Source: Opisthocomus hoazin | Lineage: Eukaryota; Chordata; Aves; Opisthocomiformes; Opisthocomidae | Reading direction: 5' to 3' | NCBI RefSeq assembly: GCF_030867145.1 | Contig: NC_134415.1 | Location: 8,844,417 to 8,908,416, forward strand | Length of the DNA: 64,000 nt | Shown: piece by piece, positions 28,701 to 35,400 of the stretch | Layout of the letters: each line of letters opens with the position of its first letter | Position numbering within the stretch: the stretch's first letter is position 1 | Program-made: the position numbers and the translations under genes | The notes under the pieces: model-generated | Seen by the model: the letters and a program-made list of their open reading frames with translations, nothing else | Database searches by the model: none | Told to the model about the DNA's origin: nothing

Positions 28701-31700
28701 ATTTTGTCATGCCTCATTAGTTCTCAGTCACTTTCTTACAAGAATTTTTGATAGACTGTCATCTATACAAATAATAAAAAAAGAAATTTTCATATTGTTC
28801 ACTAATAAATTACTCCTTTTACTATTTGATATGTAATTCAAAATATTAGTAAATAGCGTAATACTATACAAAGATGGGGAAAACCAAGTGACAACAAACA
28901 AAGGTTCTAGAATAAATGAACAACCTTCACAGATTTTGCCACCAGCCTGCAAATGAAATCCATGAAATCCAGGTCTTTATAGCAGTGTGTAATGACAGTG
29001 CCTCTTGCCAGTGGGACTCCAGGTTTCTTTACATGTTGAAAAAAGTAAAATTAGAACACTCAAGGGTAAAGCACCCACAGTAAAAATTAATATAATCTCT
29101 GAATTAATCCTACAGATCAGTTATCACAATTTAAATTGAAATAAGTAATGGAAACCAAATCATCTCTCTGGAAATTTCTCTATCTACATTAAGACAAATG
29201 ATGAAGAGCATTACATAATCCATATTCAAACAAAACATATATTTTAGTCATTGACGTATCTTCCTAGCACTAGCAAATACTTGTACCTTAAAACTTTTCC
29301 AAAACAAAGGGTAATTACAATCAAAGCTTTTTAGAATTAACTTCATATTTAAAGAAAGATAGCAGAGACAACAGGTGGGCACCCAGGCTCCATCCCTGCA
29401 ATTAAGTTTTTCAGTACATTTCTACAAGCACATGACCCGGTGGACCATATTCATAAACCTAGTAACAGAGTCAAAAAATTATTAATAAAGTCCCTCATGC
29501 TTTTCCCAACTTGCATCTGTGAAGTACTTTACCCTTATCGGATGAATCCAATGCCATTTATGAGTTGGGCTTTTTATATCTAAAAGCTGAATAACTCTCA
29601 CAAATAGTTTAGTCTCATGATATGGCAGAACACAACCGATCAAACTATCTTGATTGTAGAGATGGATGTGAAATCTAAAGAAAAAACATATATACACAGT
29701 AAAAAACTCTCTGGAAGCCCCCCAAAAAAAGACCCAGCCACGTTCTTCTCAGACCACCTGGTTTACTCGCTTTTAAGCAAGATGACAGATGACTGTCATA
29801 CTGATTCAGACCTCTGGTCCACTTGCAGTCCCGAACCCCAAGGCGGCCACTAGCCTCTACATCCTAAAGGAAAGAAACAGCGCCAGCAATTTTTTTCCTT
29901 ACTCTCCATAATTTTAGGTCCCTATAGGGCTTAACATCACCTCAGTTTCTTCTGTAGAGATTTCAATATTAAACCAGACATTACAGTAATCTAGTATGAA
30001 CTTCAAGATAATACATATATAAAAAATATTGTGATTCGAAGGTCCTATCAACAAAATCGCCCACTCTTTCATGACATGAAATATTACAGTTTCTGCATCT
30101 GGATGGGTTAATTTATGCAAATACATACAACATCACTTCACAAAATACTTGCTTTATTTTTTCTTCACTCCTTCCTACATAACCTTGAAGTAAGAGTACT
30201 TAGCTCATGTTATAATACAAGGGCACATCACACATGGTTCACAGTTAATATTGAAAATTAGCTATTTTACAGAGCCCATTTCTAAAAGCGCATTACATAA
30301 ATGTCTCTCTAGGTCCGCTGTAAGATGGCTACAGATGAGCAAATCTGGTGAAAGCCAGACAGGGAAATTGCTTTTATGTAGAGTATCATGACAGATTCTC
30401 CTTCTCTGGAGATATTCAAGACCCGCCTGGACAAGGTCCTGTGCAGCCTGCTGTATGACCCTGCTTCAGCAGGGGGGTTGGACTAGATGACCCACAGAGG
30501 TCCCTTCCAACCCCTACTATTCTGTGATTCTGTGATTAAAGTTTTCACAGACATTTATCAAAAGACAAAAATCTAACTGGCAAAGAAGAACCTCTGGCCC
30601 CATGAAGACTAAGCCCAAACAGTATTTTGAACATTTTAACCTGTATTTTCAGAAAACTAAAGTAAAATTATTAAAAATTTTTCTCCTCAGGGAAAAAAAA
30701 ACCCTGGCATTTCTAGTACCCTTCTCTATTGACGTGTTGGCTATTCAGTGGATTACCTGTGAATCAGCCATTCAAGGCACTTCTGGGCTGGCTTAAGCAT
30801 AAAGTAAGGGGACAGGTGAATCAGGAACAACGAAATATTCTTGTTCAGCTGTTCATTTACTGCCTTAGACTGAACACTGCGTTCCAGGCCTTTGGACGTG
30901 GAACTAAACAAACTGGACTGGAACACTTCAAAGGAAGGATCAATCCCCATCAGCTCTTCCAAGCCAGTGCATCCTGTGGAAAAAAACAGAAGAATGCTTT
31001 AAACGTAACATTTTTATTCACCAGTCCTACCCACCTACCTCCTCACTGGCACACCCAACTTCTCTGCTGTACTGGTATATGCCATCCTCATTAAGCAAAT
31101 CAAGCCAAACGGTAAACAGGTCTAAGACAAAAACTTTTGCTACACTTAAAGTATTTCTTAACTGGTGAAGAAAAAGAACATTAACAAGTATCGGCAGCGT
31201 GCTCGTGCAGCAATGAAGGCCAGCAGCACCCAGGGCCGTATGAGCGAGAGCGTAGCTGAGGGAGGTGAACTGTCCCCTCCGTTCGTCAGATTGCATCTGG
31301 AGTACTAAATGCAATTTTGAGTTCATCGGTAGAAGAAAAACATTGACATGGGTGCAGGTCCAGCAGAGGAACACTAACATGGTCAGGGGATTGGAAAATA
31401 ACACACAGGGAAAAAGAGGAACTGGGTTTGTTCAGCCTGGAGAAGAGAGAGCCAACAGGAAATCTTCCCGCTGTCTGCAACGACTTAATGGGACATGGTG
31501 CAGGTCATCAAGAAGATGGTGTCAGACTCTTCTCAGAGATGCACAGTGGAAGGACGGGAGGCAACAGATGCAAGCTGTAACACAGCAAATTTCAACTCAG
31601 TGTATGGATTTTTAATTTTTCCAACACTGGGGTGGTCAAACACCAGATCAGAGGCCGAATATTGGATCAGAGACCATAAAACCTTTATTCTCAAGCTCAG

Positions 31701-34266
31701 CTGAACACAGGCCTGAGCAACCTGCGCTAACTAGCCCTGTGCTCAGCTGCGTTAGTACCAAGTGACATTCAGAGGTCCCCTTCCAGCCAAAATTATTCTA
31801 TGATTTTCTCTGGACGAAGCAAGCAAAGGTACCTCTTTGAATAAACTAGAATACAGTATTCCACGTACACCACTGGAGAACCATTTTAATTGTTTCTTTA
31901 TTTTACACAAGCTTGTAAATATTAATGGCTAAGCATAAAGCCGACAACTTCAGCTGAAATAAAGAAACCAGGCAGATGGGCGAAAAAATGGCGAAATAAA
32001 TTACCATATATACACTAGTACTATATACTCCTACATGCAGGAGTTTTATAGTAAATATTTAAGTAATTTAAAAATACTGTGTTGCATCAAGGACACATAT
32101 ATCTACAAAGCTGTTCTTAAAATCGATATATGCTATCAATATTTGTGGCTTTGGAAAACAGCTTTCTTAGTCAAGAAGTATCACATACCTGGGTAAAGTT
32201 CTACACAAAAAATGTAAAGAGATAAGCACAAAGGACTTGCAGCATGCAAACACAGCAGTGGGTTTGGCCACTTTACATTATTTGCGGCCATAATGTCCCC
32301 AAAGAGTAGGGTATGGGAACGTTTTCACGGAATCACAGACTTCAGGGTGCAAGGGACCTTGGCAGATCTCCAGTCCAAGGTCCTGCTCAAGGCATGGTTA
32401 GCCCTGAAATCAGACCAGCTTGCTCAGGGCATTATCCAGTTGGGCTTTCAGAAAGGATGGAGCACACAACCTCCCTGTGCAACCTGTTCAACTGCCTGAC
32501 TGTCCTCAGGGTGAAAGAACTTTTCCTTACATCCACTCTGAACCTCTGTTGTTTCAGTTTGTGCCCATTATCTCCTGTCCTCCAGCCCTGCATTCCTCTG
32601 GAGAGCATGACCTCACAGGTATTGGCAGGCTGCTATGAGACCCCTCCAAGCCTTCTCTTCTCTGGACTAATAACACCAGACACGTCCTTCCACCCAGACC
32701 CCTCCAAGCCTTCTCTTCTCCAGTCATGTCCTTCCCAGCAGCCTCCCCTTTTAGGGCAAATTCTCCAGCCCCTGAGATGGTCGGGGCCCCCGCCCCCTCG
32801 CAACCACCTTCCCCTTCATGCCCTCAGCGCTGTGCTCCTGGAGGACCTGAAGCAGCTGGGAGGATCTCCCCGCAGGCCGGAGCGATGCTGACTGGCCTGC
32901 AGTTGGCCGAATTATCACAGAATCACAGAATGTTCGGGGTTGGAAGGGACCTCTGTGGGTCACCCAGTCCAACTCCCCTGCCGAAGCAGGGTCACCCAGA
33001 GCAGGCTGCACAGGACGGCGTCCAGGCGGATCTTGAATATCTCCAGAGAAGGAGACTCCACAGCCTCCCTGGGCAGCCTGTTCCAGGGCTCCGTCACCCT
33101 CAGAGGGAAGAAGTTCTTCCTCATGTTCAGACAGAACTTCCTCTGCTTCAGTTTGTGCCCGTTGCCCCTTGTCCTGTCACTGGGCACCACTGAAAAGAGT
33201 CTGGCCCCATCCTCCTGACACCCACCTTTCAGATATTTATAAACATTTATGAGGTCCCCTCTCAGCCTTCTCTTCTCCAGGCTGAACAAGCCCAGCTCCC
33301 TCAGCCTTTCCTTGTAGGAGAGATGCTCCAGTCCCCTCATCATCCTCGTAGCCCTCCGCTGGACTCTCTCCAGTAGCTCCTCATCTTTCTTGAACTAGGG
33401 AGCCAGAACTGGACACAGTACTCCAGATGGGGCCTCACTAGGGCAGAGTAGAGGGGAAGGAGAACCTCCCTCGTCCTGCTGGCCACACTCTTCTTGATGC
33501 ACCCCAGGATCCCATTTGCTTTCTCAGCAGCCAGGGCACGCTGCTGGCTCACGGTTAACCTGTCGTCCACCAGGACACCCAGGTCCCTCTCCGCAGAGCT
33601 GCTCTCCAGCAGGTCCACCCCAAGCCTGTACTGATGCATGGGGTTGTTCCTCCCCAGGTGCAGGACCCTGCACTTGCCCTTGTTGAACCTCATCGGGTTC
33701 CTTTCTGCCCAACTTTCCAGCCTGTACAGGTCTCACTGAATGGCAGCACAGCCTTCTGGTGTATCTGTCACTCCTCCCAGTTTGGTGTCATCAGCAAACT
33801 TGCTGAGGGTACATTCTAACTCTTCATCCAGGTCACTGATGAAGAAGTTAAACAAGACTGGGCCGAGTACCGACCCCTGGGACACCACTTACCGGCCTCC
33901 AACCAGCCTCAGCGCCGCTGATGACAGCCCTCTGAGCTCTGCCATTCAGCCAGCTCTCAATCCACCTCACCGACCACTCGTCCAGCCCACACTTCCTGAG
34001 CTTCCCTAGGAGGATGTTATGGGAGACAGTGTCCTTTTGGCCTTTTTTTCCTACGGGGCCGCCTTTCCCATGCACCTTCCTCCGGCTGTCCCGCACAGCA
34101 GGCGACGCTTCCCGCCGAACTCACCGATGGCGAAGAAGGTGTCCCTGTCGATGGCCGCGGCCTCCCTGCTGTCGAAGAGCAGCGACGCGACCTCGCTGCG
34201 GCTGAGGAGGCTGGGGTCGCTCTGGGGCAGCGCCAGCCGCTTCAGCTGCTCGGCCAGGGACGTCAT
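1..34266 (-). CDS. HEATR1: HEATR1 (HEAT repeat-containing protein 1, UTP10/BAP28 family), 35 exons, 3' end off window
   Basis: HEATR1 is a large nucleolar HEAT-repeat protein of the t-UTP/SSU processome; the family is known to support RNA polymerase I transcription and early pre-18S rRNA processing. I identified it by reading translated exons against my memory of the human protein: the N-terminus ([17 protein letters not shown]), [17 protein letters not shown] and [15 protein letters not shown] are nearly identical. Thirty-five exons join in one frame with GT-AG introns, giving 5181 coding bases, or 1727 residues, up to position 1. Human HEATR1 is about 2144 residues, so the BP28CT domain and stop are outside. 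The U3snoRNP10 region should fall near residues 240-355 (family knowledge). Acidic tracts lie in exons 8 and 35. The start is supported by conservation and by a CpG-island promoter just upstream. No frameshift or premature stop was seen. Exons are listed separately. Confidence 0.96.
443..583 (-). CDS. HEATR1: HEATR1 exon 34, residues 1605-1651
   Basis: It encodes [20 protein letters not shown] then [19 protein letters not shown], ending KWQKRQ. Acceptor CTTGTAG, donor GTGAGG, 47 codons. Confidence 0.94.
1434..1557 (-). CDS. HEATR1: HEATR1 exon 33, residues 1563-1604
   Basis: It encodes [20 protein letters not shown] then [20 protein letters not shown]. Acceptor CATCTAG region, donor GTATGT after an Asn codon. 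Reading on into the intron would add a hydrophobic tail that is not conserved. Confidence 0.93.
2419..2465 (-). CDS. HEATR1: HEATR1 exon 32 (47-base exon), residues 1548-1563
   Basis: It encodes [15 protein letters not shown] and ends in a split Arg codon. It is the shortest exon here; the exact phases on both sides (0 in, 2 out) are needed to keep the frame. Acceptor AAACCAG, donor GTATGC. Confidence 0.9.
3155..3321 (-). CDS. HEATR1: HEATR1 exon 31, residues 1492-1547
   Basis: A lysine-rich first part ([12 protein letters not shown]) differs from the human sequence as I recall it; [20 protein letters not shown] and [15 protein letters not shown] then align well. Acceptor TTCAACAG, donor GTAAGA. 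Confidence 0.92.
4104..4385 (-). mobile_element. CR1 LINE 3' fragment in HEATR1 intron 30
   Basis: The + strand begins with the reverse complement of the CR1 3' end (cacagaatcatggaatg), followed by the standard sequence through the 3' region (ggttggaagggacc, cccaacccccctgc, caacctgggccagg). It is 5' truncated, as CR1 copies usually are. The far end blends into intron close to the exon 30 donor. Confidence 0.85.
4424..4550 (-). CDS. HEATR1: HEATR1 exon 30, residues 1450-1492
   Basis: It encodes [20 protein letters not shown] then [20 protein letters not shown]. Acceptor CATAAACAG, donor GTAACC. A CR1 fragment begins within about 40 bases of the donor. Confidence 0.93.
5223..5453 (-). CDS. HEATR1: HEATR1 exon 29, residues 1373-1449
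   Basis: It encodes [20 protein letters not shown] then [20 protein letters not shown] and [19 protein letters not shown]. The core is almost identical to human. Acceptor TACATAG, donor GTTAGG. Confidence 0.95.
6739..6867 (-). CDS. HEATR1: HEATR1 exon 28, residues 1330-1372
   Basis: It encodes [20 protein letters not shown] then [20 protein letters not shown], conserved. Acceptor TTTTCCAG, donor GTAAAT. Phase 0 at both ends. Confidence 0.94.
8305..8426 (-). CDS. HEATR1: HEATR1 exon 27, residues 1289-1329
   Basis: It encodes [20 protein letters not shown] then [20 protein letters not shown], one of the most conserved stretches. Acceptor TACTTGCAG, donor GTAAGT after a Pro codon. Confidence 0.95.
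8690..8808 (-). CDS. HEATR1: HEATR1 exon 26, residues 1249-1289
   Basis: It encodes [20 protein letters not shown] then [19 protein letters not shown], homologous to human throughout. Acceptor GTATAG, donor GTAAAA. Confidence 0.93.
9598..9741 (-). CDS. HEATR1: HEATR1 exon 25, residues 1201-1249
   Basis: It encodes [20 protein letters not shown] then [20 protein letters not shown] and ALFNLLS. Acceptor CTTTGTAG, donor GTAATC. Confidence 0.95.
10831..10937 (-). CDS. HEATR1: HEATR1 exon 24, residues 1166-1201
   Basis: It encodes [20 protein letters not shown] then [15 protein letters not shown]. The basic Gln-rich end is conserved. Acceptor TGTGTCAG, donor GTAAAA. Confidence 0.94.
11348..11479 (-). 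CDS. HEATR1: HEATR1 exon 23, residues 1122-1165
   Basis: It encodes [20 protein letters not shown] through [11 protein letters not shown], matching human closely. Acceptor TTTTGTAG, donor GTAAGT. Confidence 0.93.
12237..12479 (-). CDS. HEATR1: HEATR1 exon 22, residues 1041-1121
   Basis: It encodes [20 protein letters not shown] through PFQITALGQ. At 243 bases it is the longest exon found here. Acceptor TTTGCAG, donor GTATGG. Confidence 0.95.
13336..13503 (-). CDS. HEATR1: HEATR1 exon 21, residues 985-1040
   Basis: It encodes [20 protein letters not shown] through [18 protein letters not shown]. Acceptor TTAACTAG, donor GTAAGT. Confidence 0.94.
13711..13730. repeat. Poly(A) tract
   Basis: A run of about 19 A on the + strand in HEATR1 intron 20; no recognisable retroposed sequence precedes it. 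Confidence 0.8.
13844..14016 (-). CDS. HEATR1: HEATR1 exon 20, residues 927-984
   Basis: It encodes [20 protein letters not shown] through ISDPAYITQ. The [10 protein letters not shown] and EVRRAA segments are near-identical to human. Acceptor TTTTTGCAG, donor GTATTT. Confidence 0.95.
14553..14745 (-). CDS. HEATR1: HEATR1 exon 19, residues 863-927
   Basis: It encodes [20 protein letters not shown] through [17 protein letters not shown]. Acceptor TAAATACAAG preceded by a T-rich tract, donor GTAAAG. Confidence 0.93.
16837..16985 (-). CDS. HEATR1: HEATR1 exon 18, residues 813-862
   Basis: It encodes [20 protein letters not shown] then GLFDLL and [10 protein letters not shown]. The [10 protein letters not shown] loop is about four residues longer than the human loop as I recall it. 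Acceptor TTTTTTAG, donor GTACTG. Confidence 0.94.
17261..17444 (-). CDS. HEATR1: HEATR1 exon 17, residues 752-813
   Basis: It encodes [20 protein letters not shown] through [18 protein letters not shown]. Acceptor AATTCACAG, donor GTAGGT. The first third is among the less conserved parts of the protein. Confidence 0.93.
18205..18668 (-). mobile_element. CR1 LINE 3' fragment in HEATR1 intron 16
   Basis: It starts with tcatagaatcatagaatgg and runs through the CR1 3' end into the end of the reverse-transcriptase ORF. The minus strand reads [20 protein letters not shown], typical of the CR1 ORF2 C-terminus, with frameshifts. Confidence 0.9.
19117..19314 (-). CDS. HEATR1: HEATR1 exon 16, residues 686-751
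   Basis: It encodes [20 protein letters not shown] and [20 protein letters not shown], ending DPAE. Acceptor TTCTAAG, donor GTAAGA, 66 codons in phase 0. Confidence 0.94.
19682..19742. repeat. (TA)n microsatellite
   Basis: About 29 uninterrupted TA units in HEATR1 intron 15, roughly 125 bases past the exon 15 donor. Likely length-polymorphic. Confidence 0.97.
19865..19986 (-). CDS. HEATR1: HEATR1 exon 15, residues 645-685
   Basis: It encodes [20 protein letters not shown] through [10 protein letters not shown]. Acceptor GGAATAG, donor GTATGT. A long TA dinucleotide tract lies in the intron just past the donor. Confidence 0.94.
20264..20475 (-). CDS. HEATR1: HEATR1 exon 14, residues 574-645
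   Basis: It encodes [20 protein letters not shown] through [15 protein letters not shown]. Acceptor CTCTTTTAG, donor GTAAAG. Confidence 0.95.
20764..20852 (-). CDS. HEATR1: HEATR1 exon 13, residues 545-574
   Basis: It encodes [20 protein letters not shown] then KADLSKDGK, ending in a split Trp codon. Acceptor TTTTCAG, donor GTATGT. The exon lacks an ATG. Confidence 0.93.
21870..21965 (-). CDS. HEATR1: HEATR1 exon 12, residues 513-544
   Basis: It encodes [20 protein letters not shown] then [12 protein letters not shown]. Phase 0 at both ends, donor GTAAGT. Confidence 0.95.
22384..22491 (-). CDS. HEATR1: HEATR1 exon 11, residues 477-512
   Basis: It encodes [20 protein letters not shown] then [16 protein letters not shown], clearly homologous to the human segment. 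There is no ATG, so a start-to-stop search misses the exon. Acceptor TTTCAG, donor GTTTGT. Confidence 0.93.
23731..23848 (-). CDS. HEATR1: HEATR1 exon 10, residues 437-476
   Basis: It encodes [20 protein letters not shown] and [17 protein letters not shown]. Acceptor TTGGCAG, donor GTAGGT, ending in phase 0. Confidence 0.94.
24302..24412 (-). CDS. HEATR1: HEATR1 exon 9, residues 400-437
   Basis: It encodes [20 protein letters not shown] through [10 protein letters not shown]. Acceptor AATTTTAG, donor GTAAGT. Confidence 0.94.
24753..24861 (-). CDS. HEATR1: HEATR1 exon 8, residues 364-400 (acidic linker)
   Basis: It begins with a Glu-rich stretch ([10 protein letters not shown]) that is poorly conserved, then [20 protein letters not shown] and HLLAS, which matches human. 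Donor GTGAGT, acceptor CCTTAG. Confidence 0.92.
25685..25818 (-). CDS. HEATR1: HEATR1 exon 7, residues 319-364
   Basis: The acceptor is TTCCACTGTGCAG and the donor is GTAAGT. It encodes [20 protein letters not shown] then [15 protein letters not shown]. Confidence 0.94.
27074..27285 (-). CDS. HEATR1: HEATR1 exon 6, residues 249-319
   Basis: The acceptor is CCTAG and the donor is GTAAGT. It encodes [19 protein letters not shown] through GKLGK and belongs to the U3snoRNP10 (UTP10 family) region by family knowledge. Confidence 0.95.
27868..28008 (-). CDS. HEATR1: HEATR1 exon 5, residues 202-248
   Basis: It encodes [20 protein letters not shown] through LLPYIQK. The exon is 141 bases, the same 47 residues as the human segment I recall. 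Acceptor CAG, donor GTACGT. Confidence 0.95.
28925..29026 (-). CDS. HEATR1: HEATR1 exon 4, residues 168-201
   Basis: It encodes [20 protein letters not shown] then [14 protein letters not shown], matching the human protein. The exon is 102 bases, phase 0 at both ends. The donor reads AAG|GTTGTT, a poor match to consensus, but the reading frame and homology leave no better choice. Confidence 0.9.
29533..29674 (-). CDS. HEATR1: HEATR1 exon 3, residues 120-167
   Basis: The acceptor is TTTTTTCTTTAG and the donor is GTAAAG. It encodes [20 protein letters not shown] and VRVIQLL, strongly conserved with human, and ends in phase 0. Confidence 0.94.
30393..30537 (+). mobile_element. CR1 LINE 3' tail in HEATR1 intron 2
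   Basis: A short plus-strand CR1 end: ttctctggagatattcaaga, cagcctgct, acccctactattctgtg, finishing with two ATTCTGTG units. It is the same subfamily type as the copies at 32917 and 34936. Confidence 0.9.
30757..30973 (-). CDS. HEATR1: HEATR1 exon 2, residues 48-120
   Basis: The acceptor is TTTTTTTCCACAG and the donor is GTAATC. It encodes [15 protein letters not shown] through KCLEWLIH. It joins exon 1 through a split Gly codon and exon 3 through a split Arg codon. Confidence 0.95.
31235..31807 (+). mobile_element. Old, degenerate CR1 LINE fragment in HEATR1 intron 1
   Basis: Scattered CR1 matches in plus orientation: gcatctggagtact, gtttgttcagcctggagaag and a worn 3' end (agaggtccccttccagcc then attattctatgatt). 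It is much more diverged than the other copies. The middle part (31560-31760) is barely recognisable. Confidence 0.6.
32325..32912 (-). mobile_element. Degenerate CR1 LINE fragment, interrupted by younger CR1
   Basis: The + strand starts tcacggaatcacagacttca and follows the CR1 3' region in reverse (accagcttgctcagggc, ccctgtgcaacctg, gtttgtgcccatta). Near 32887 gctgactggcctgcagttgg matches an upstream CR1 segment, so the copy is rearranged or composite. It contains a 58-base-offset internal duplication near 32639-32756. Confidence 0.7.
32917..34040 (-). mobile_element. CR1 LINE, 1.1 kb, ending beside HEATR1 exon 1
   Basis: A well-preserved minus-strand CR1 in HEATR1 intron 1. The + strand begins tcacagaatcacagaatg; the minus strand reads parts of the RT C-terminal half ([43 protein letters not shown]) in several frames. 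It is truncated at its 5' end after gggagacagtgtcc, about 85 bases from the exon 1 donor. It is not expected to be active. Confidence 0.93.
34125..34266 (-). CDS. HEATR1: HEATR1 exon 1 (coding part), residues 1-47
   Basis: The ATG is at 34266 on the minus strand. The exon encodes [17 protein letters not shown] through RDTFFAI and ends one base into a Gly codon at a consensus GTGAGT donor. The 5' UTR upstream lies in the CpG island; its start cannot be fixed. Reading on into the intron leads to a non-conserved tail, so the splice is well supported. Confidence 0.95.
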
Positions 34267-34349
34267 GGCTGCGAGGAGAGCGGCCCCCGCACCAGCCTGA
34301 GGGAAGGAAACCGCAGCGGGCCGACGGGCGACGGGGCTGCGCGGAGGCG

Positions 34350-34357
34350 TGACGTCA
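34350..34357. promoter_or_regulatory. Palindromic CRE (TGACGTCA)
   Basis: A perfect 8-base CREB/ATF palindrome lies 84 bases upstream of the HEATR1 start codon, in the CpG island. Binding is inferred, not shown. Confidence 0.6.
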
Positions 34358-34486
34358 CTCCCGCCCCCCGGTGCAGGCCCCGCCGGCGGCGGCCCCTCAG
34401 GGGCGCGCACGGGTGGGGGATGGGTCGGGCTCCCCCGGTCCCCGACACCGACCGGGCCCCGCGCCGCGCCGCTCCCTGCCGGGCAC

Positions 34487-34492
34487 CACGTG
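34487..34492. promoter_or_regulatory. E-box CACGTG in HEATR1 promoter
   Basis: A canonical CACGTG (MYC/MAX or USF type) lies about 220 bases upstream of the HEATR1 ATG. Ribosome-biogenesis genes are often MYC targets; use of this site is inference. Confidence 0.5.
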
Positions 34493-34510
34493 GGCTGCAG
34501 GCGCCGCTGA

Positions 34511-34519
34511 CCCGGAAGC
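34511..34519 (+). promoter_or_regulatory. ETS-like site (CCCGGAAGC)
   Basis: CCGGAAG matches the ETS/GABPA core common in CpG-island promoters. It lies 20 bases from the E-box. Confidence 0.4.
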
Positions 34520-34935
34520 AGCGGCTCGAGCGGAACGGGAAGCTTCCCCCTCCCCGGCCGGCAGGGGCCGCCCCCTCGGGGCTGCGGGGCGGGGCTGCGC
34601 GGAGCACTGCGTGAGGGGCCGGCTGTTGCCGGCGGTCTGGCATGTTAGTGCGGAGGCTTCGTGCGGGTGTGGGGCGGGAGCCGGCCGGCCTGAGTCGGGG
34701 AGCCGCTCCGGTTGCGGTGCGAAGGCGAACGGGTGGGCAGGCCTCGGCCAGGCGCCAGTGAGGCCGCGCACGGGCGGAGTTGTTCCGCCCGAGGATTTTT
34801 CCATACCTGGGGTGAGGGGTGCCAGGGGAAGTGCAGGAACTCCATGAGCAAAAGGTCTTGAAAGCGGCTGCGGCGTGTGTGGGCTGGATCGCAGCTGCAG
34901 AGCCACGCAGCTGTAGGTTGGAGGAGTCCTCTACA

Positions 34936-35236
34936 AGTCACAGAATCACAGAATGGCAGGGGTTGGAAGGGACCTCTGTGGGTCATCTGGTCCAACTCCC
35001 CTGCCGAAGCAGGGTCACCTACAGCAGGCTGCACAGGACCTTGTCCAGGCGGGTCTTGAATATCTCCAGAGAAGGAGACTCCACAACCTCCCCAGGCAGT
35101 CTGTTCCAGGGCTCCGTCACCCTCAGAGGGAAGAAGTTCTTCCTCATGTTCAGCTGGAGCTTCCTCTGCTTCAGTTTGTGCCCATTGCCCCTTGTCCTGT
35201 CACTGGGCACCACTGAAAAGAGTCTGTTCCCGTCCT
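34936..35236 (-). mobile_element. CR1 LINE 3' fragment upstream of HEATR1 promoter
   Basis: About 300 bases starting gtcacagaatcacagaatgg, nearly the same as the 3' 300 bases of the copy at 32917, in the same orientation. 5' truncated. Confidence 0.92.
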
Positions 35237-35400
35237 AGTCACCTGATCCAGCCCCAGAGCAGGGCCAGCTTAGAGCGAGTTGCTCAGGGTTTAGTCCAGT
35301 TGCGTCTGGAGTATCTCTAAGGATGGAAATTCCACAGCTTCGCTGAGCCTGTCGTCCAAGGTTTGGTTATCCTCAGATTAAAAGGAAATTCTTAATGTCC
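35237..35400 (-). mobile_element. Degenerate CR1-like fragment
   Basis: The stretch gagttgctcagggtttagtc through aaattccacagcttcgctga resembles the reverse complement of an older CR1 3' region. Identity is low and the ends are uncertain. Confidence 0.45.

Larger units (their letters stand above)
229..34124 (-). other. HEATR1: HEATR1 introns as a group
   Basis: Thirty-four GT-AG introns separate the exons. The largest are intron 1 (30974-34124, mostly CR1), intron 18 (14746-16836), intron 16 (17445-19116, holds a CR1), intron 27 (6868-8304), intron 28 (5454-6738), intron 6 (25819-27073), intron 10 (22492-23730), intron 30 (3322-4423, holds a CR1) and intron 2 (29675-30756, holds a CR1 tail). 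Apart from the repeats listed separately I saw no further gene. A snoRNA hidden in an intron was not recognised but would need a covariance-model search to exclude. Confidence 0.85.
34040..34800 (-). promoter_or_regulatory. HEATR1: HEATR1 CpG-island promoter and 5' UTR
   Basis: The stretch is strongly GC- and CpG-rich compared with its AT-rich neighbours and covers HEATR1 exon 1 and the sequence upstream of the ATG. This is typical of a housekeeping promoter. No TATA box was seen at a sensible distance. It holds a CRE, an E-box and an ETS-like site listed separately. The transcription start cannot be set from sequence. The far side (34600-34800) is equally CpG-rich, so divergent transcription is possible but unsupported. 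Confidence 0.85.

Noticed and set aside
32313..33193. Plus-strand frames of 155-192 codons
   Set aside because: Reverse readings of CR1 fragments.
34371..34906. Long open frames on both strands (up to 169 codons) in the HEATR1 CpG island
   Set aside because: GC-rich DNA has few stops; the products are Pro/Arg/Gly/Ala low-complexity with no conserved sequence.
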